Below, piece after piece: positions 24,567 to 33,721 of a stretch of DNA of 64,000 bases; position 1 is the stretch's first letter, and every line of letters starts with the position of its first letter. Source of the stretch: Acidimicrobiia bacterium. Its GTDB lineage: Bacteria > Actinomycetota > Acidimicrobiia > Spongiisociales > UBA5794. The stretch lies in the NCBI GenBank assembly GCA_026985095.1, contig JALSQW010000063.1, forward strand, positions 1 to 64,000, given 5' to 3'. The position numbers and the translations under genes are program-made. Under the pieces are notes generated by a model. That model was given only the letters and a program-made list of their open reading frames with translations, was not told where the DNA came from and ran no database searches.

Positions 24567-25422
24567 CGTCGCCGCGGAGCACGACGTTGCGATACGGATA
24601 CGGGATCTCGATGCCCTCGGCGTCGAGTCGGCGTTTCACTCGCCGCAGGAACTCCCGCTTCGCCGCCCACCGCCGAGCCGGCACCGTCGCGAACACGACC
24701 CGGATCGTGACCGCGGAGTCGCCCAACTCGTTCACCCCGAGGAGCTGCGGCTCGGTGACGAAGGCCTCCGACCATCCGTCGTCCTCGGCGAGGCGGCGGG
24801 CCTCGTCGGCGACCACCGCCAATGCTTCGTCGACATCGGCGTCGTACCCGACGGACACGTCGATGACGACCCGGGAGAACTCCTGCGTGAGGTTGGTCGC
24901 GACCCGCACCGCACCGTTGGGAACGTAGTGGACCTTCCCGTCGAGATCCCTGAGTACCGTCACCCGGAGGCGGATCTCCTCGACGTCACCGCCGACCCCC
25001 GCGATCTCGACGACGTCACCGATCGCGTACTGGTTCTCCGCGATGATGAGGAACCCGGCGATCACGTCTCGGATGACGTTCTGGGCGCCGAAACCGACGG
25101 CGACCCCGACGACGGATCCCACCGCGAGCACCGGCCCGATGGGGACACCCCAGATGGCGAAGATCGTGAGCGCGACGACCACCAACAACGCGATCGCCAC
25201 CGCGGTGCGAGCAACCGCCCACAACGTCCGGAGGCGCTGCATCCGTTCCTGGGTCTCCAGGGCCGGTTGATCGGCGAGCCGCCGTTCGGTCGTCGCCAGC
25301 CATCGCCGCCCGCCGTTGGTCGCCACCACCCAAACGACGGCCGCCCCGACGAGCACGGCCAGCGACTGCAGCACCGGTGCGCCGAACTCGTTCCATACCG
25401 CTGCCGGGTTCAGATCACCCAC
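24526..25422 (-). CDS. MscS-family mechanosensitive ion channel
   Basis: A 298-residue small-conductance mechanosensitive channel. It has membrane helices near residues 15-35 (LQSLAVLVGAAVVWVVA), 70-95 (VARTAVAIALLVVVALTIFAIW) and the pore helix region VLAVGSVVGVAVGFGAQNVIRDVIAGFLII with the Gly/Ala-packed TM3. The beta domain follows (QYAIGDVVEIAGVGGDVEEIRLRVTVLRDLDGKVHYVPNGAV). GTG 25422 gives VGDLNPAAVW and follows AAGGAG. It lies 4 bp after the stop of a dynamin-like GTPase gene, the third member of a minus-strand operon, so pressure release and membrane remodelling may be co-expressed. Confidence 0.9.
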   Translation of the reverse strand: MGDLNPAAVWNEFGAPVLQSLAVLVGAAVVWVVATNGGRRWLATTERRLADQPALETQERMQRLRTLWAVARTAVAIALLVVVALTIFAIWGVPIGPVLAVGSVVGVAVGFGAQNVIRDVIAGFLIIAENQYAIGDVVEIAGVGGDVEEIRLRVTVLRDLDGKVHYVPNGAVRVATNLTQEFSRVVIDVSVGYDADVDEALAVVADEARRLAEDDGWSEAFVTEPQLLGVNELGDSAVTIRVVFATVPARRWAAKREFLRRVKRRLDAEGIEIPYPYRNVVLRGDVTSREAPSDPEAR

Positions 25423-25426
25423 GCCG

Positions 25427-26464
25427 TCACGCTCCTTGCGCTCGCTCGGCGCGGAACCGTACCGCCTCGACGTACACCGACGCCAGGGCGGCCCCCAGTT
25501 CGGCACGGCGCGTCAGGTGCTCGGCAACCGCATCCACGTCGACCTCGTCGACCGACAGCAACCTCGCCGTCATCGGGTCCGCCGTCCGCCGCAGGAGCTC
25601 GAGGTGCTCGACGACCCGCTCGCGGAGGTCACGGCCCGACGGATCCTCGGGGAGGAGGCTCGTGCGCCGCCACGTCCCGAGACCTTCGGCCATCTCGCGT
25701 GCCGTCCGAGCCAGGTCGAGGGCGAGCTTGTCCACGATCACGCGCTTGGCATCGATCTTGCTGGTCAAGAACCGAGCGAGATCCTCGATGCCGAACCGGG
25801 CCGCCTCGTCGCTCGGCGCGGCGGTCGGCACGACCGACGGTTCCCGGTACCCGTCACGTTCGAGGACGTCCCGATAGTGGGCGAGGAGCGTGTCGCGGTC
25901 GGTCTCGACGACCTGATCGACCTTGTTGATGACGAAGACGAGCCGGTCCTGGTACGGGACCAGCGGGGTCAGGAACTCGCGATGCACGATGGGGTCGTTG
26001 TACTTGACCGGATCGGTGACCCACACGATGACGTCGACCCGCGGCAGGAGGTCCTCGACGATGGCCCGGTGCCACGACACGACGCTGTCCATGTCGGGAA
26101 GATCCAGGATCGCCAGGGACGGCATCGTCTCGTTGTCGACGATCTGTTCGATGCCGAGGTCGGCGAGGATACGGTCGAGGACGGGATCGTCGGTCGGGCA
26201 CCAAGCGAGCGCCTCGTCGGTGTGAGGTCGGAAGGCCGACACCGAGGCGACGTCGCTGCCGGCGAGCGCATTGAGGAGCGACGACTTCCCCGAGCCGGTT
26301 CCCCCCACGAGCGCCACGACCACACGGTCGGTCAGCAGCGCCCACCGTTGACGTACCGCGGCGGCGACGCCTGCGGCCTTCCGGATCGTCGCCTTCGGAA
26401 CGATCTGATCGCCTCGAACGACGACGAGGTCGAGCTGGTCGACGAGCTCGATCAGGTCGCTCAT
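25427..26464 (-). CDS. Dynamin/Era-like GTPase, second of a tandem pair
   Basis: A 345-residue P-loop GTPase. G1 is VGGTGSGKSSLLNALAG (P-loop about 54-61), G3 is degenerate (LDLPDMDSV in place of DxPG), and G4 is intact (VFVINKVDQV). The region after G4 is helical (DRDTLLAHYRDVLERDG) and the C-terminal third is a helical domain rich in Leu/Arg pairs, similar in layout to bacterial dynamin-like proteins, but no clear transmembrane helix is present. ATG 26464 overlaps the stop of the first GTPase (ATGA), so both are made in step. It probably forms a heteromeric membrane-stress machine with its neighbour and the MscS channel (inference). Confidence 0.8.
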   Translation of the reverse strand: MSDLIELVDQLDLVVVRGDQIVPKATIRKAAGVAAAVRQRWALLTDRVVVALVGGTGSGKSSLLNALAGSDVASVSAFRPHTDEALAWCPTDDPVLDRILADLGIEQIVDNETMPSLAILDLPDMDSVVSWHRAIVEDLLPRVDVIVWVTDPVKYNDPIVHREFLTPLVPYQDRLVFVINKVDQVVETDRDTLLAHYRDVLERDGYREPSVVPTAAPSDEAARFGIEDLARFLTSKIDAKRVIVDKLALDLARTAREMAEGLGTWRRTSLLPEDPSGRDLRERVVEHLELLRRTADPMTARLLSVDEVDVDAVAEHLTRRAELGAALASVYVEAVRFRAERAQGA

Positions 26465-27816
26465 CGCTCCCCCTCGAAGGGGATGCCCGCTTCCGCCGCG
26501 GCCTGCAAGGCGGCGATGTCGGGGGTGAGCCGGAAGAGCGCCGTGGGGTAGGCCTCGGCGAGGATCTCGTCCGCGACGGACCGGATCCGTTCGGTCGGGA
26601 CGGTGGCCGTTCGCTCGAGGCGCTCTCGGATCGGTTCGACCCGGCCGACCAACATCCCGCCGAACACCGCATCGAACTCGTCTGCGGCGGCCGACCGGAT
26701 GGCGTCGGCTCGCGGTCCGAGCCACCAGCGCACGGTTCGCGGAACCGGCCGATCGACGTCGACGGCCAGACGCCACAGGTGGTGCCGAACCCCGCGCTCG
26801 CCGAACCACCGCAGCAGCGGGAGGCGCATCGCACCGACGGCGGCGTCGTCGACGGCTCGACGCCAGGCACCGAGGGCAACGACCCCGTCGTGTGGCTCGG
26901 CCTGCAGTTCCAGATCGAAGCCGGCCACGACCGCGGCGGCTTCATGGCGGACGGCCGCGTCGACCTGCGCCATCGCCTCGGACCACCTCGCCTGGGCGAT
27001 GATGGGACGCAGCGCCGGAGGGACCGACCGACGGGCGAGCTCCCGATCGATGCTCTCGATGGCGCGGCGAGCCGAGGTCGCTGCCACGTCGAGTTCGTCG
27101 GCGATGCGTCCCGCCTCGACGGCGGCGGCGTCGATGCCGGCGTCGTGGCGATAGCGACGGATCCGTGCCGCGTTCTCGACCGCCAGATGCAGCAGCTCGG
27201 CGATGCCGGAAGGTTCCCCGAGGATCCGCCCTCCCGGGTCCTCCGGAAGGAGGACGACGTCGCGCCTCCCATGGCGCTGGATCAGGGCTTGGCGGAGCCG
27301 GTCGGGCGGGACGCCGGAGGGAACACGGTTGACGACGATCGTGGCGGGGACGCCGAGGCGCTCGGCGGTGGCGATCGCCTCGGCCGTGGCGGCGTCGGCG
27401 TACCGGGCCATGGAGGTGACGACCAAGCACAGGTCCGAGACGGCGACGACCCGTTCGGTGCGCTCCCGATCGTGTTCGAGCGGAGGCAGGTCGATCAATG
27501 CGATGTGGTCGAACGGTGCCTCCACCACCTCGACGTCGACAAGCTCGGGGAGCTCCCCCCCGGCGAGTCCGACATCGGCGGTCGTCGGGCGGCGGATCCC
27601 CACGGCCCGAGCCTCCCGGCCGACGGCGGCGTTGAACAACCGCGACTTCCCGGTCCCCGAAGGACCCGCCAGGCACACAACGAGGGGACGCTCGAGGTTC
27701 CGTTCGACCGCGTCCTCCAGCGATCGGATCGTGCCTGCCGCTCCGAGGGGCAGACGGTCGGAGGGGATCGATCCGAGGAGGTTGAGCAGCCGTTGAGCGA
27801 GGGCGACGTCGGGCAT
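26461..27816 (-). CDS. Dynamin-like GTPase with degenerate G motifs, first of a pair
   Basis: A 451-residue protein. The P-loop AGPSGTGKSRLFNAAVG (about 51-58) is canonical, with TTADVGLAGG as a possible G2, but G3 is IDLPPLEHD and G4 is VVNRVPSGV, so guanine recognition may be weak. From about residue 210 it is helical with long Ala/Arg-rich stretches (ENAARIRRYRHDAGIDAAAVE, ARRAIESIDRELARR) and a WW(L)GPRAD-like amphipathic segment that could touch membrane. A TGTAAT hexamer 8 nt before the ATG and no Shine-Dalgarno suggest a leaderless start to this three-gene operon. Paired unequal GTPases recall Streptomyces DynA/DynB and mycobacterial IniA/IniC. Confidence 0.78.
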   Translation of the reverse strand: MPDVALAQRLLNLLGSIPSDRLPLGAAGTIRSLEDAVERNLERPLVVCLAGPSGTGKSRLFNAAVGREARAVGIRRPTTADVGLAGGELPELVDVEVVEAPFDHIALIDLPPLEHDRERTERVVAVSDLCLVVTSMARYADAATAEAIATAERLGVPATIVVNRVPSGVPPDRLRQALIQRHGRRDVVLLPEDPGGRILGEPSGIAELLHLAVENAARIRRYRHDAGIDAAAVEAGRIADELDVAATSARRAIESIDRELARRSVPPALRPIIAQARWSEAMAQVDAAVRHEAAAVVAGFDLELQAEPHDGVVALGAWRRAVDDAAVGAMRLPLLRWFGERGVRHHLWRLAVDVDRPVPRTVRWWLGPRADAIRSAAADEFDAVFGGMLVGRVEPIRERLERTATVPTERIRSVADEILAEAYPTALFRLTPDIAALQAAAEAGIPFEGER

Positions 27817-27881
27817 CCGGTCCGATTACAGCACACCGGCCCAGCACACCGGAAGGCACGGAGAGGCGCCCGGGCCGATCG

Positions 27882-28745
27882 TCACCCCTGCTCGTCCGGT
27901 TCGACCACGTTGGAGAACAGGTCACCCGACGACAGGTCGGGGTCGCTCCTGGTCGCCAACAACTCGAAGTCCTCGTACGGGTAGATCTCACGGACGAGAT
28001 CGAGCGGCACCTGGAACCAGAATCCCTCCGGGTCGACTTGGGTCCGATGCGCCCGCAAGGCGGCACGCGCGGTCTCGAGGTGATCCGAGATGTCCACCGA
28101 CACGAGCCGCTTACGGGCGTCGTTGTCGGGATCGACGAACTCGAGCCAGCGCCCGAACGGGGACGCCATCGACCGCGCGAGCATCGCCTCGTGCAGCGTC
28201 ACGATCCTGCGTGCCGTGAACGACGGCGCGTACAGGTGGGTGACGGCCCACGGTGGGCCGGCTTCCGGGAACCGCGCCGGGTCTGCGGCGGCCTCGAACG
28301 CGTCCTTCATGAGCTGGTTGACGCACAGGTGGTCCGGGTGGGGATAGAACTCGTGCTCGTCGTAGCCGAGCAGCACAGCCGGCCGCTCCCGGCGGACGAT
28401 GGAGACGAGCCGTCCGAGCACCTCGTCGCAGTCGGCGTTGACCAGCGCGTCGGGATGGGCGTTGTCGGGAGATTCGGGCATCCCCGAGTCCCGGTAGCCG
28501 AGAAGGATGACCTCGTCGAACCCGATGATCCGCGCCGCCTCCATCAGCTCGGTACGACGAACGTCCGCCAGCCGCTCCTTCACCGACGGATCGACCGCCG
28601 GGTTGAGGATGTCGCCTGCCTCGCCTCCGGTGGCCGTGACCAGCACGGAGCGCACACCGAGCTCGGCGTAGTGGGCGACCGTCCCCGCGCCCTTGCTGCT
28701 CTCGTCGTCGGGGTGGGCGTGGACCGCCACGAGGGTCTTGCGCAT
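27882..28745 (-). CDS. mca: Mycothiol S-conjugate amidase
   Basis: A 287-residue PIG-L/LmbE protein matching Mca, which cleaves mycothiol S-conjugates to release mercapturic acids and GlcN-Ins, part of xenobiotic and electrophile detoxification in actinobacteria. It shows VAVHAHPDDESSKGAGTVAHY (zinc His and Asp), TGGEAGDILNPAVD, YRDSGMPESPDN (the Mca-specific part) and YPHPDHLCVNQLM. ATG 28745 is chosen because a TATCCT hexamer lies 6 nt before it with no Shine-Dalgarno, and Mca proteins begin at this point. The last part (FWFQVPLDLVREIYPYEDFELL) is characteristic of Mca rather than MshB. It supports an actinomycete host. Confidence 0.92.
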   Translation of the reverse strand: MRKTLVAVHAHPDDESSKGAGTVAHYAELGVRSVLVTATGGEAGDILNPAVDPSVKERLADVRRTELMEAARIIGFDEVILLGYRDSGMPESPDNAHPDALVNADCDEVLGRLVSIVRRERPAVLLGYDEHEFYPHPDHLCVNQLMKDAFEAAADPARFPEAGPPWAVTHLYAPSFTARRIVTLHEAMLARSMASPFGRWLEFVDPDNDARKRLVSVDISDHLETARAALRAHRTQVDPEGFWFQVPLDLVREIYPYEDFELLATRSDPDLSSGDLFSNVVEPDEQG

Positions 28746-28774
28746 CCCGCCAGGATATCGGTGCATCGCGCGGG

Positions 28775-29551
28775 TCATGTCCCTCCGATGACCGCCGCCG
28801 CCGATCGACCCTCGTCGCAGCGATCCAGGACCGGACAGTAACCACACCACGGGCCCGCCCGGGCCCGCCCCTCCGCCCCGACGACGAGCGCAGCTCGCAG
28901 ATCGTCCACCATCGCCGCCACCTCGGTGACGGTCGCCGTCAACCGATCGGCATCGATGTCCACCGCGAAGCGCTCACCGGTCGCCACCGACACCGCCTCG
29001 ACGCTCGCTGGTGCCGAGCCGCGCGCCATCGCCCACAACACGCCGTAGAACGCGAGCTGCTCCTCCGCGTCGACCGTGATCCGGCCCGTCTTCCAATCCA
29101 CGATCCTCACGACCGGCTCGTCGAACACCGCATCGATCCGACCCCGGAGCAGGACCGACGATCCCGCATCCGCCTCCAGCTCGACCTCGGCGGCGACGAA
29201 CCCATCGAAGCGTCGGTCCCGGAAGCGGCGATAGAGCTCGCCGACCTCGTCGATGACCCGCCGCAACCGAGAGGGCCGCCCCAAGCCGACCGCCGAGAGC
29301 GTCACGTTCATCCCCGTGCCGATCTCCTCACGGCAGACCTGCTCGAAGCGCTCGTCGGAGATCGGCCCGGCCGTCAGATGGCGGGCGAAGACCCGATGGG
29401 CGAGGCCCCCACGGAACGACGCCACGGTGTCGTCGGGATAGATCCCGCGTACGCGGGCGAGCGCCTGACGCGGACATCGACGGTAGGTGAGGTACAACGT
29501 CGCCGACACCGTCAGCGGCTCGCCGTCGACCATCGGGGGGAACCTGACCAT
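28775..29551 (-). CDS. Solitary Cas4/RecB-like PD-(D/E)XK nuclease
   Basis: A 258-residue nuclease of the PD-(D/E)XK superfamily. The core is LLRGRIDAVFDEPVVRIVDWKTGRI (about residues 148-172; Asp, then Asp-Trp-Lys), followed by QLAFYG, the RecB motif QxxxY. A Cys at residue 26 (YRRCPRQ) and three at the C-terminus (WCGYCPVLDRC) match the four-Cys Fe-S pattern seen in Cas4 and AddB. No helicase, Cas gene or CRISPR array is near. TACGCT lies 7 nt before ATG 29551 with no Shine-Dalgarno. Such proteins act as 5'-3' or 3'-5' exonucleases in repair or defence; the role here is open. Confidence 0.85.
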   Translation of the reverse strand: MVRFPPMVDGEPLTVSATLYLTYRRCPRQALARVRGIYPDDTVASFRGGLAHRVFARHLTAGPISDERFEQVCREEIGTGMNVTLSAVGLGRPSRLRRVIDEVGELYRRFRDRRFDGFVAAEVELEADAGSSVLLRGRIDAVFDEPVVRIVDWKTGRITVDAEEQLAFYGVLWAMARGSAPASVEAVSVATGERFAVDIDADRLTATVTEVAAMVDDLRAALVVGAEGRARAGPWCGYCPVLDRCDEGRSAAAVIGGT

Positions 29552-29656
29552 GGGCCCGAGCGTATGGCCGGACGACGGATCGTCCAAGCCCTGGCTCCCC
29601 CTCCATTACCTGGACCCACCGATATACTCGCCGCGCTCGTACCCCATCGGGAGATC

Positions 29657-31648
29657 ATGGCCAGCCCCAAGACCAGAACCGCGCTGTTCATCGCCGTCCC
29701 GGCGTTGCTGCTCCTGCTCCCCGTCCTCGTCTTCGCCATGGACGCTGCCGCCTCCAGCGGCGAGATCCCCCGCAACGTCACCGTCGGAGGCATCGACGTG
29801 TCCGGGATGTCCCCTGAAGACGCGATCGCCGAGATCGGAACGAGAACCGCCCAACTCGGTTCGGAACCGGCGGTCTTCGAGGTCAACGGCCGCACCTTCT
29901 CGCTGGTCCCCAACGACGTCGGCTTCACGGTGGGCGCCGAAGCCGCCGTGGCCGCCGCGCTCGACGCTCGCGACGGTGGCATCGGTGGATGGGTCGACGG
30001 TTTCCGCGATCCGGTCGATGTCCCCCTCGAGCTGTCGCTCGACGCCGAGGCCCTCGACGCCGTGCTCTCGGACTGGGAAGCCGAGGCGGTGGCCAAGCCG
30101 GCTCGGAACGGCGCCATCCGGATCGAGAACGGTGAGGTCGTGGTCGAGGCTCCTCAGTCCGGCCTCGCCATCGACCGCGCCGTCGCCCTCGAGCTGATGA
30201 CCGGCGTCATCTTGTCGGAGGATCGGCGACCCGTCGAGCTCCCCGTCGTCGAACAGGTCCCCGCGGTGACCGCGGCGCAGATGGAACGGGCCGCCGACCG
30301 GGTCCGTGACCTGATCGACCATCAGGTCGTCCTCCTCAACCAGGCCACCGGCTACTCGTTCATCTTCAGTCCCGAGCAGATCGCCTCGGCAGCGTCGGTC
30401 GAGATCGACCCGTCGCTGTCCCCACCCGTCCGGATCGAGCTCGATCCCACCGTCATCGGCGCCATCGTCGAACCGTTCCGGTCCGAGTTCGAGATGCCTC
30501 CCGTCGACGCCACCTACGACGTCGACATGGCCACCGAGACGGTGTTCATCGTGCCTGGTCGCAATGGAACGGTATTCGACCCCGAGGCGATCACCGCGGC
30601 CCTCCTCGACGCCGCCTTGACCGACGACTTCGGCGACTTCCCGATGGAGTTCGGCGCCGAACCTGCGGTCACCACCGCCGATCTGGAAGCCTACGGACCG
30701 CTCAGAAAGGTCTCCGAGTTCACCACCAACCATCCATGCTGCGCGAACCGGGTGATCAACATCCAGTTGATGGCCGACACGGTCGACGGGTCGATCGTCT
30801 GGCCCGATGAGGAGTTCTCCATCAACGAGACCGTCGGTGAGCGGACCATCGCCGGCGGCTACAAGCGTGACGGGGCGATCATCGGAGGCGAGGTCACCTG
30901 TTGCGACAGTCCCGCCAACGTCGGAGGCGGCGTCAGTCAATTCGGCACCACGATCTACAACGCCATCTTCTTCGGCTGCTACGAGGACATCGAGCACCAG
31001 CCCCACAGCCTGTACATCTCCCGTTACCCCGAAGGCCGGGAAGCGACGCTGGGCTATCCGCATCCCGACGTCAGGTTCCGCAACGACACGGCGTATCCAC
31101 TGATCATCAAGACCGCGTACACCCCGACGTCGATCACGGTGAAGTTCTTCGGCAACAAGGAAGGCCGCGAGTGCACGGCGGAGAAGTCCGACCGCTTCAA
31201 CTACACCGAGCCCAACGTCAAGTACGAACCGAACCCCGCCATCCCCCCGGGCGAGGAGCACGTCGTCTCCAAGGGCTCGAAAGGCTGGAGCATCACCGTC
31301 ACCCGGGTCATCTCCTATCCCGACGGGACCGAGAAGCGTGAGCCGTTCACCCACCACTACCGCGGCAAGCTCCGCAAGATCGAGGTGCATCCGTGCATGA
31401 TCCCGGGCGCCGACGTGGCCTGCCCGATCCCCGTCCCTTCGGTGGTCGGGTCGAACGTCGCCGCCGCCATCGACACGCTGACCTCCGCGGGGTTCACCGT
31501 GGGAACGTCCGAGACGGCGGTCACCGACCCCCTCCAAGATGGCATCGTCCAGAGCCAGAGCCCGTCCGGCTTCGCCGACGAGGGATCCCAGATCGTCATC
31601 GTCGTCGGCGTCTACACGCCGCCGCCCGACGAGGGTGGAGGCGGCTGA
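29657..31648 (+). CDS. VanW-family protein with PASTA domain, copy 1
   Basis: A 663-residue protein of the exported VanW group. An N-terminal membrane/signal segment (LFIAVPALLLLLPVLVFAMDAA) is followed by VTVGGIDVSGMSPEDAIAEIG, the PG_binding_4-like domain repeated about 200 residues later (EQIASAASVEI), a VanW core (INIQLMADTVDGSIVWPDEEFSIN then VGERTIAGGYKRDGAIIGGEV, VGGGVSQFGTTIYNAIFFGCYE), a G5-like beta region and a C-terminal PASTA domain (VPSVVGSNVAAAIDTLTSAGF). It contains extra Cys pairs (HPCCANR, VTCCDS). Probably binds peptidoglycan or its precursors at the cell wall. A TATACT hexamer at 29624-29629 lies 27 nt upstream and GGGAG sits 5 nt before the ATG. Confidence 0.9.
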   Translation: MASPKTRTALFIAVPALLLLLPVLVFAMDAAASSGEIPRNVTVGGIDVSGMSPEDAIAEIGTRTAQLGSEPAVFEVNGRTFSLVPNDVGFTVGAEAAVAAALDARDGGIGGWVDGFRDPVDVPLELSLDAEALDAVLSDWEAEAVAKPARNGAIRIENGEVVVEAPQSGLAIDRAVALELMTGVILSEDRRPVELPVVEQVPAVTAAQMERAADRVRDLIDHQVVLLNQATGYSFIFSPEQIASAASVEIDPSLSPPVRIELDPTVIGAIVEPFRSEFEMPPVDATYDVDMATETVFIVPGRNGTVFDPEAITAALLDAALTDDFGDFPMEFGAEPAVTTADLEAYGPLRKVSEFTTNHPCCANRVINIQLMADTVDGSIVWPDEEFSINETVGERTIAGGYKRDGAIIGGEVTCCDSPANVGGGVSQFGTTIYNAIFFGCYEDIEHQPHSLYISRYPEGREATLGYPHPDVRFRNDTAYPLIIKTAYTPTSITVKFFGNKEGRECTAEKSDRFNYTEPNVKYEPNPAIPPGEEHVVSKGSKGWSITVTRVISYPDGTEKREPFTHHYRGKLRKIEVHPCMIPGADVACPIPVPSVVGSNVAAAIDTLTSAGFTVGTSETAVTDPLQDGIVQSQSPSGFADEGSQIVIVVGVYTPPPDEGGGG

Positions 31649-31726
31649 CCCCCTCGGCCAGCTCGATGAACCCGAGACAACGATGGTGCCGGGATACACT
31701 CCCGGCATCCCCTCTGTGAGCGATCT

Positions 31727-33721
31727 GTGAGAGCCCGAGCCGCACTGTTCATCCTCGTCCCGTTGGCCATCTTGCTGTTGCCGTTCGGCGTCTTCGTCGC
31801 CGACAGCGCGGCAGCCGGCGGACGGATCCCCCGCAACGTGTCGGTCGGCGGCGTCGCGATCGGCGGCTTGACGCCCGACGATGCCCGCCTCACCCTCGAA
31901 GCGCACGTCGCACGCCTCCGCGCCGAACAGGCCACCTTCACCGTCGACGGCTCCGACTTCGTGGCGACGGCCGACGACGTCGGTTTCACCGTCGACATCG
32001 ACGCCGCCATCGACGCCGCGATGCGTCAACGTGCCGCCGACGGCATGGTCGACCGCTTCGGAGCGTGGATCTCCGGCTTCCGCGACCCGATCGATCTCGC
32101 CTTGCCGGCGACCTTCGACGATGACGCCGTCGACGCGCTCCTGGGCGAGTGGGAAGAGCAGGCCATCGAGGATCCGGCCGATCCGGGATCCATCACCCTC
32201 GACGGCATGGAGGTCGTCACCCACTACCCGAAGCCGGGACGTGCCATCGACCGGGACGTGGCCACCGGCATCGTCGAAGGGACCATCGAGACCATCGACA
32301 CCACCGCCGCGACGCTTCCGGTCGTCGACCGTCGACCTCGCACCACGAGCGCCGACATCGACGCCGCCGCGGCAAGGGTCGCGTCGATCATCGACGGTCC
32401 GGTGACGCTCCGCAGCGACGAGACCGGGTTCCTGATCACCTTCACGTCCGAGCAGATCGCCGACGCGGTCCGCGTGACCGTCGCCGACGATCCGCCGGCG
32501 ATCACGATCGACCTCGACCAGGACGTGATCGGCGCGATCCTCGAGCCACGCCGACCCGAGTTCGAGGTCGAACCCGTCGATGCCGCTTTCAACGTCGATC
32601 TCGAGACGAACGAGGTGTCGATCATCCCCGGCAAGAACGGCACCCGTCTCGACCTTCCCGGCGTGGTCGCGGCCCTCCTCGACGCTGCCGAAGGCTCGGG
32701 GTTCGGTCCGTTCCCGCTCGACACCGGCGCCGAGCCCGACTTCACGACGGCGGACGCCGAAGCGGCGGGCGACCTCGAACTCGTCTCGGAGTTCACCACC
32801 AAACATCCTGCCGGCGAAGCCCGCGTGATCAACATCCAACGGATGGCCGACGAGGTGGATGGTGCCATCGTCCGTCCCGGCGAGACGTTCTCGATCAACG
32901 ACTACGTGGGGGAACGCACCGTCGAGGACGGCTACGTCGCCGCACCGGCGATCATCGGAGGCGTTCCGTACTGCTGCGACCATCCCGCCAACATCGGCGG
33001 CGGGGTCAGCCAGTTCGCCACGACGTTCTTCAACGCGGTCTTCTACGGCTGTTACGAAGACGTCGAACACACCCCGCACAGCCTCTGGTTCTCCCGCTAT
33101 CCGATGGGCCGGGAAGCGACGCTCGGCTTCCCCGCTCCCGACGTCAAGTTCCGCAACAACACCGACACGATCGTGCTGATCAAGACCCAGTACACGAGCC
33201 GGTCGATCACCGTGAAGTTCTTCGGCAACAACGGCGGCAAGACGTGCACCGACGAGACCTCCGACCGACACGACATCGTGCCGTTCGACGAGGTCCTGGT
33301 CGCCGACGACACCGGCGAGCTCCATCCCGGCGAGCAGAAGGTCCGGAAGGGCAAGGAGGGGTTCACCGTGTTGGTCACCCGCATCATCGAGTACCCGGAC
33401 GGCAGGATCGTCCGGGAGGAACCCTTCCGCTGGCGGTACCGCAAGCTCGATCAGCAGATCACGGTCCATCCCTGTGAGGTCACCGGTGAGCCCGTCGACT
33501 GCCCGGTCCAGCTCCCGCGCCTGGTGGGAACGGCCTACGAGGACGCCTTCCACACCCTCGACGGCCTGGGACTGATCGTCGTCAAGGTCGAGGTCCCCAC
33601 CGACTCGCAGAACGAGGATGGAGTGATCGTGGAGATGACCCCGCCCGCCGGGGAATGGGTCGAACTGGGTTCGTCGGTGACGGTGAAGGTCGCCGTCTAC
33701 GACTCCGGCGACGACGCCTGA
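31727..33721 (+). CDS. VanW-family protein with PASTA domain, copy 2
   Basis: A 664-residue paralogue of the preceding gene, with the same layout: signal segment (LFILVPLAILLLPFGVFVADSAAA), VSVGGVAIGGLTPDDARL, two PG_binding_4-like domains, VanW core (INIQRMADEVDGAIVRPGETFSIN, IGGGVSQFATTFFNAVFYGCYE) and a C-terminal PASTA domain (LPRLVGTAYEDAFHTLDGLGL). One of the Cys pairs of copy 1 (HPCC) is HPAG here, so disulfide patterns differ. Start is GTG 31727; TACACT at 31695-31700 lies 26 nt upstream, mirroring the spacing in copy 1, so each copy seems to have its own promoter. Its last 25 bases overlap a convergent small gene. Confidence 0.9.
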   Translation: MRARAALFILVPLAILLLPFGVFVADSAAAGGRIPRNVSVGGVAIGGLTPDDARLTLEAHVARLRAEQATFTVDGSDFVATADDVGFTVDIDAAIDAAMRQRAADGMVDRFGAWISGFRDPIDLALPATFDDDAVDALLGEWEEQAIEDPADPGSITLDGMEVVTHYPKPGRAIDRDVATGIVEGTIETIDTTAATLPVVDRRPRTTSADIDAAAARVASIIDGPVTLRSDETGFLITFTSEQIADAVRVTVADDPPAITIDLDQDVIGAILEPRRPEFEVEPVDAAFNVDLETNEVSIIPGKNGTRLDLPGVVAALLDAAEGSGFGPFPLDTGAEPDFTTADAEAAGDLELVSEFTTKHPAGEARVINIQRMADEVDGAIVRPGETFSINDYVGERTVEDGYVAAPAIIGGVPYCCDHPANIGGGVSQFATTFFNAVFYGCYEDVEHTPHSLWFSRYPMGREATLGFPAPDVKFRNNTDTIVLIKTQYTSRSITVKFFGNNGGKTCTDETSDRHDIVPFDEVLVADDTGELHPGEQKVRKGKEGFTVLVTRIIEYPDGRIVREEPFRWRYRKLDQQITVHPCEVTGEPVDCPVQLPRLVGTAYEDAFHTLDGLGLIVVKVEVPTDSQNEDGVIVEMTPPAGEWVELGSSVTVKVAVYDSGDDA

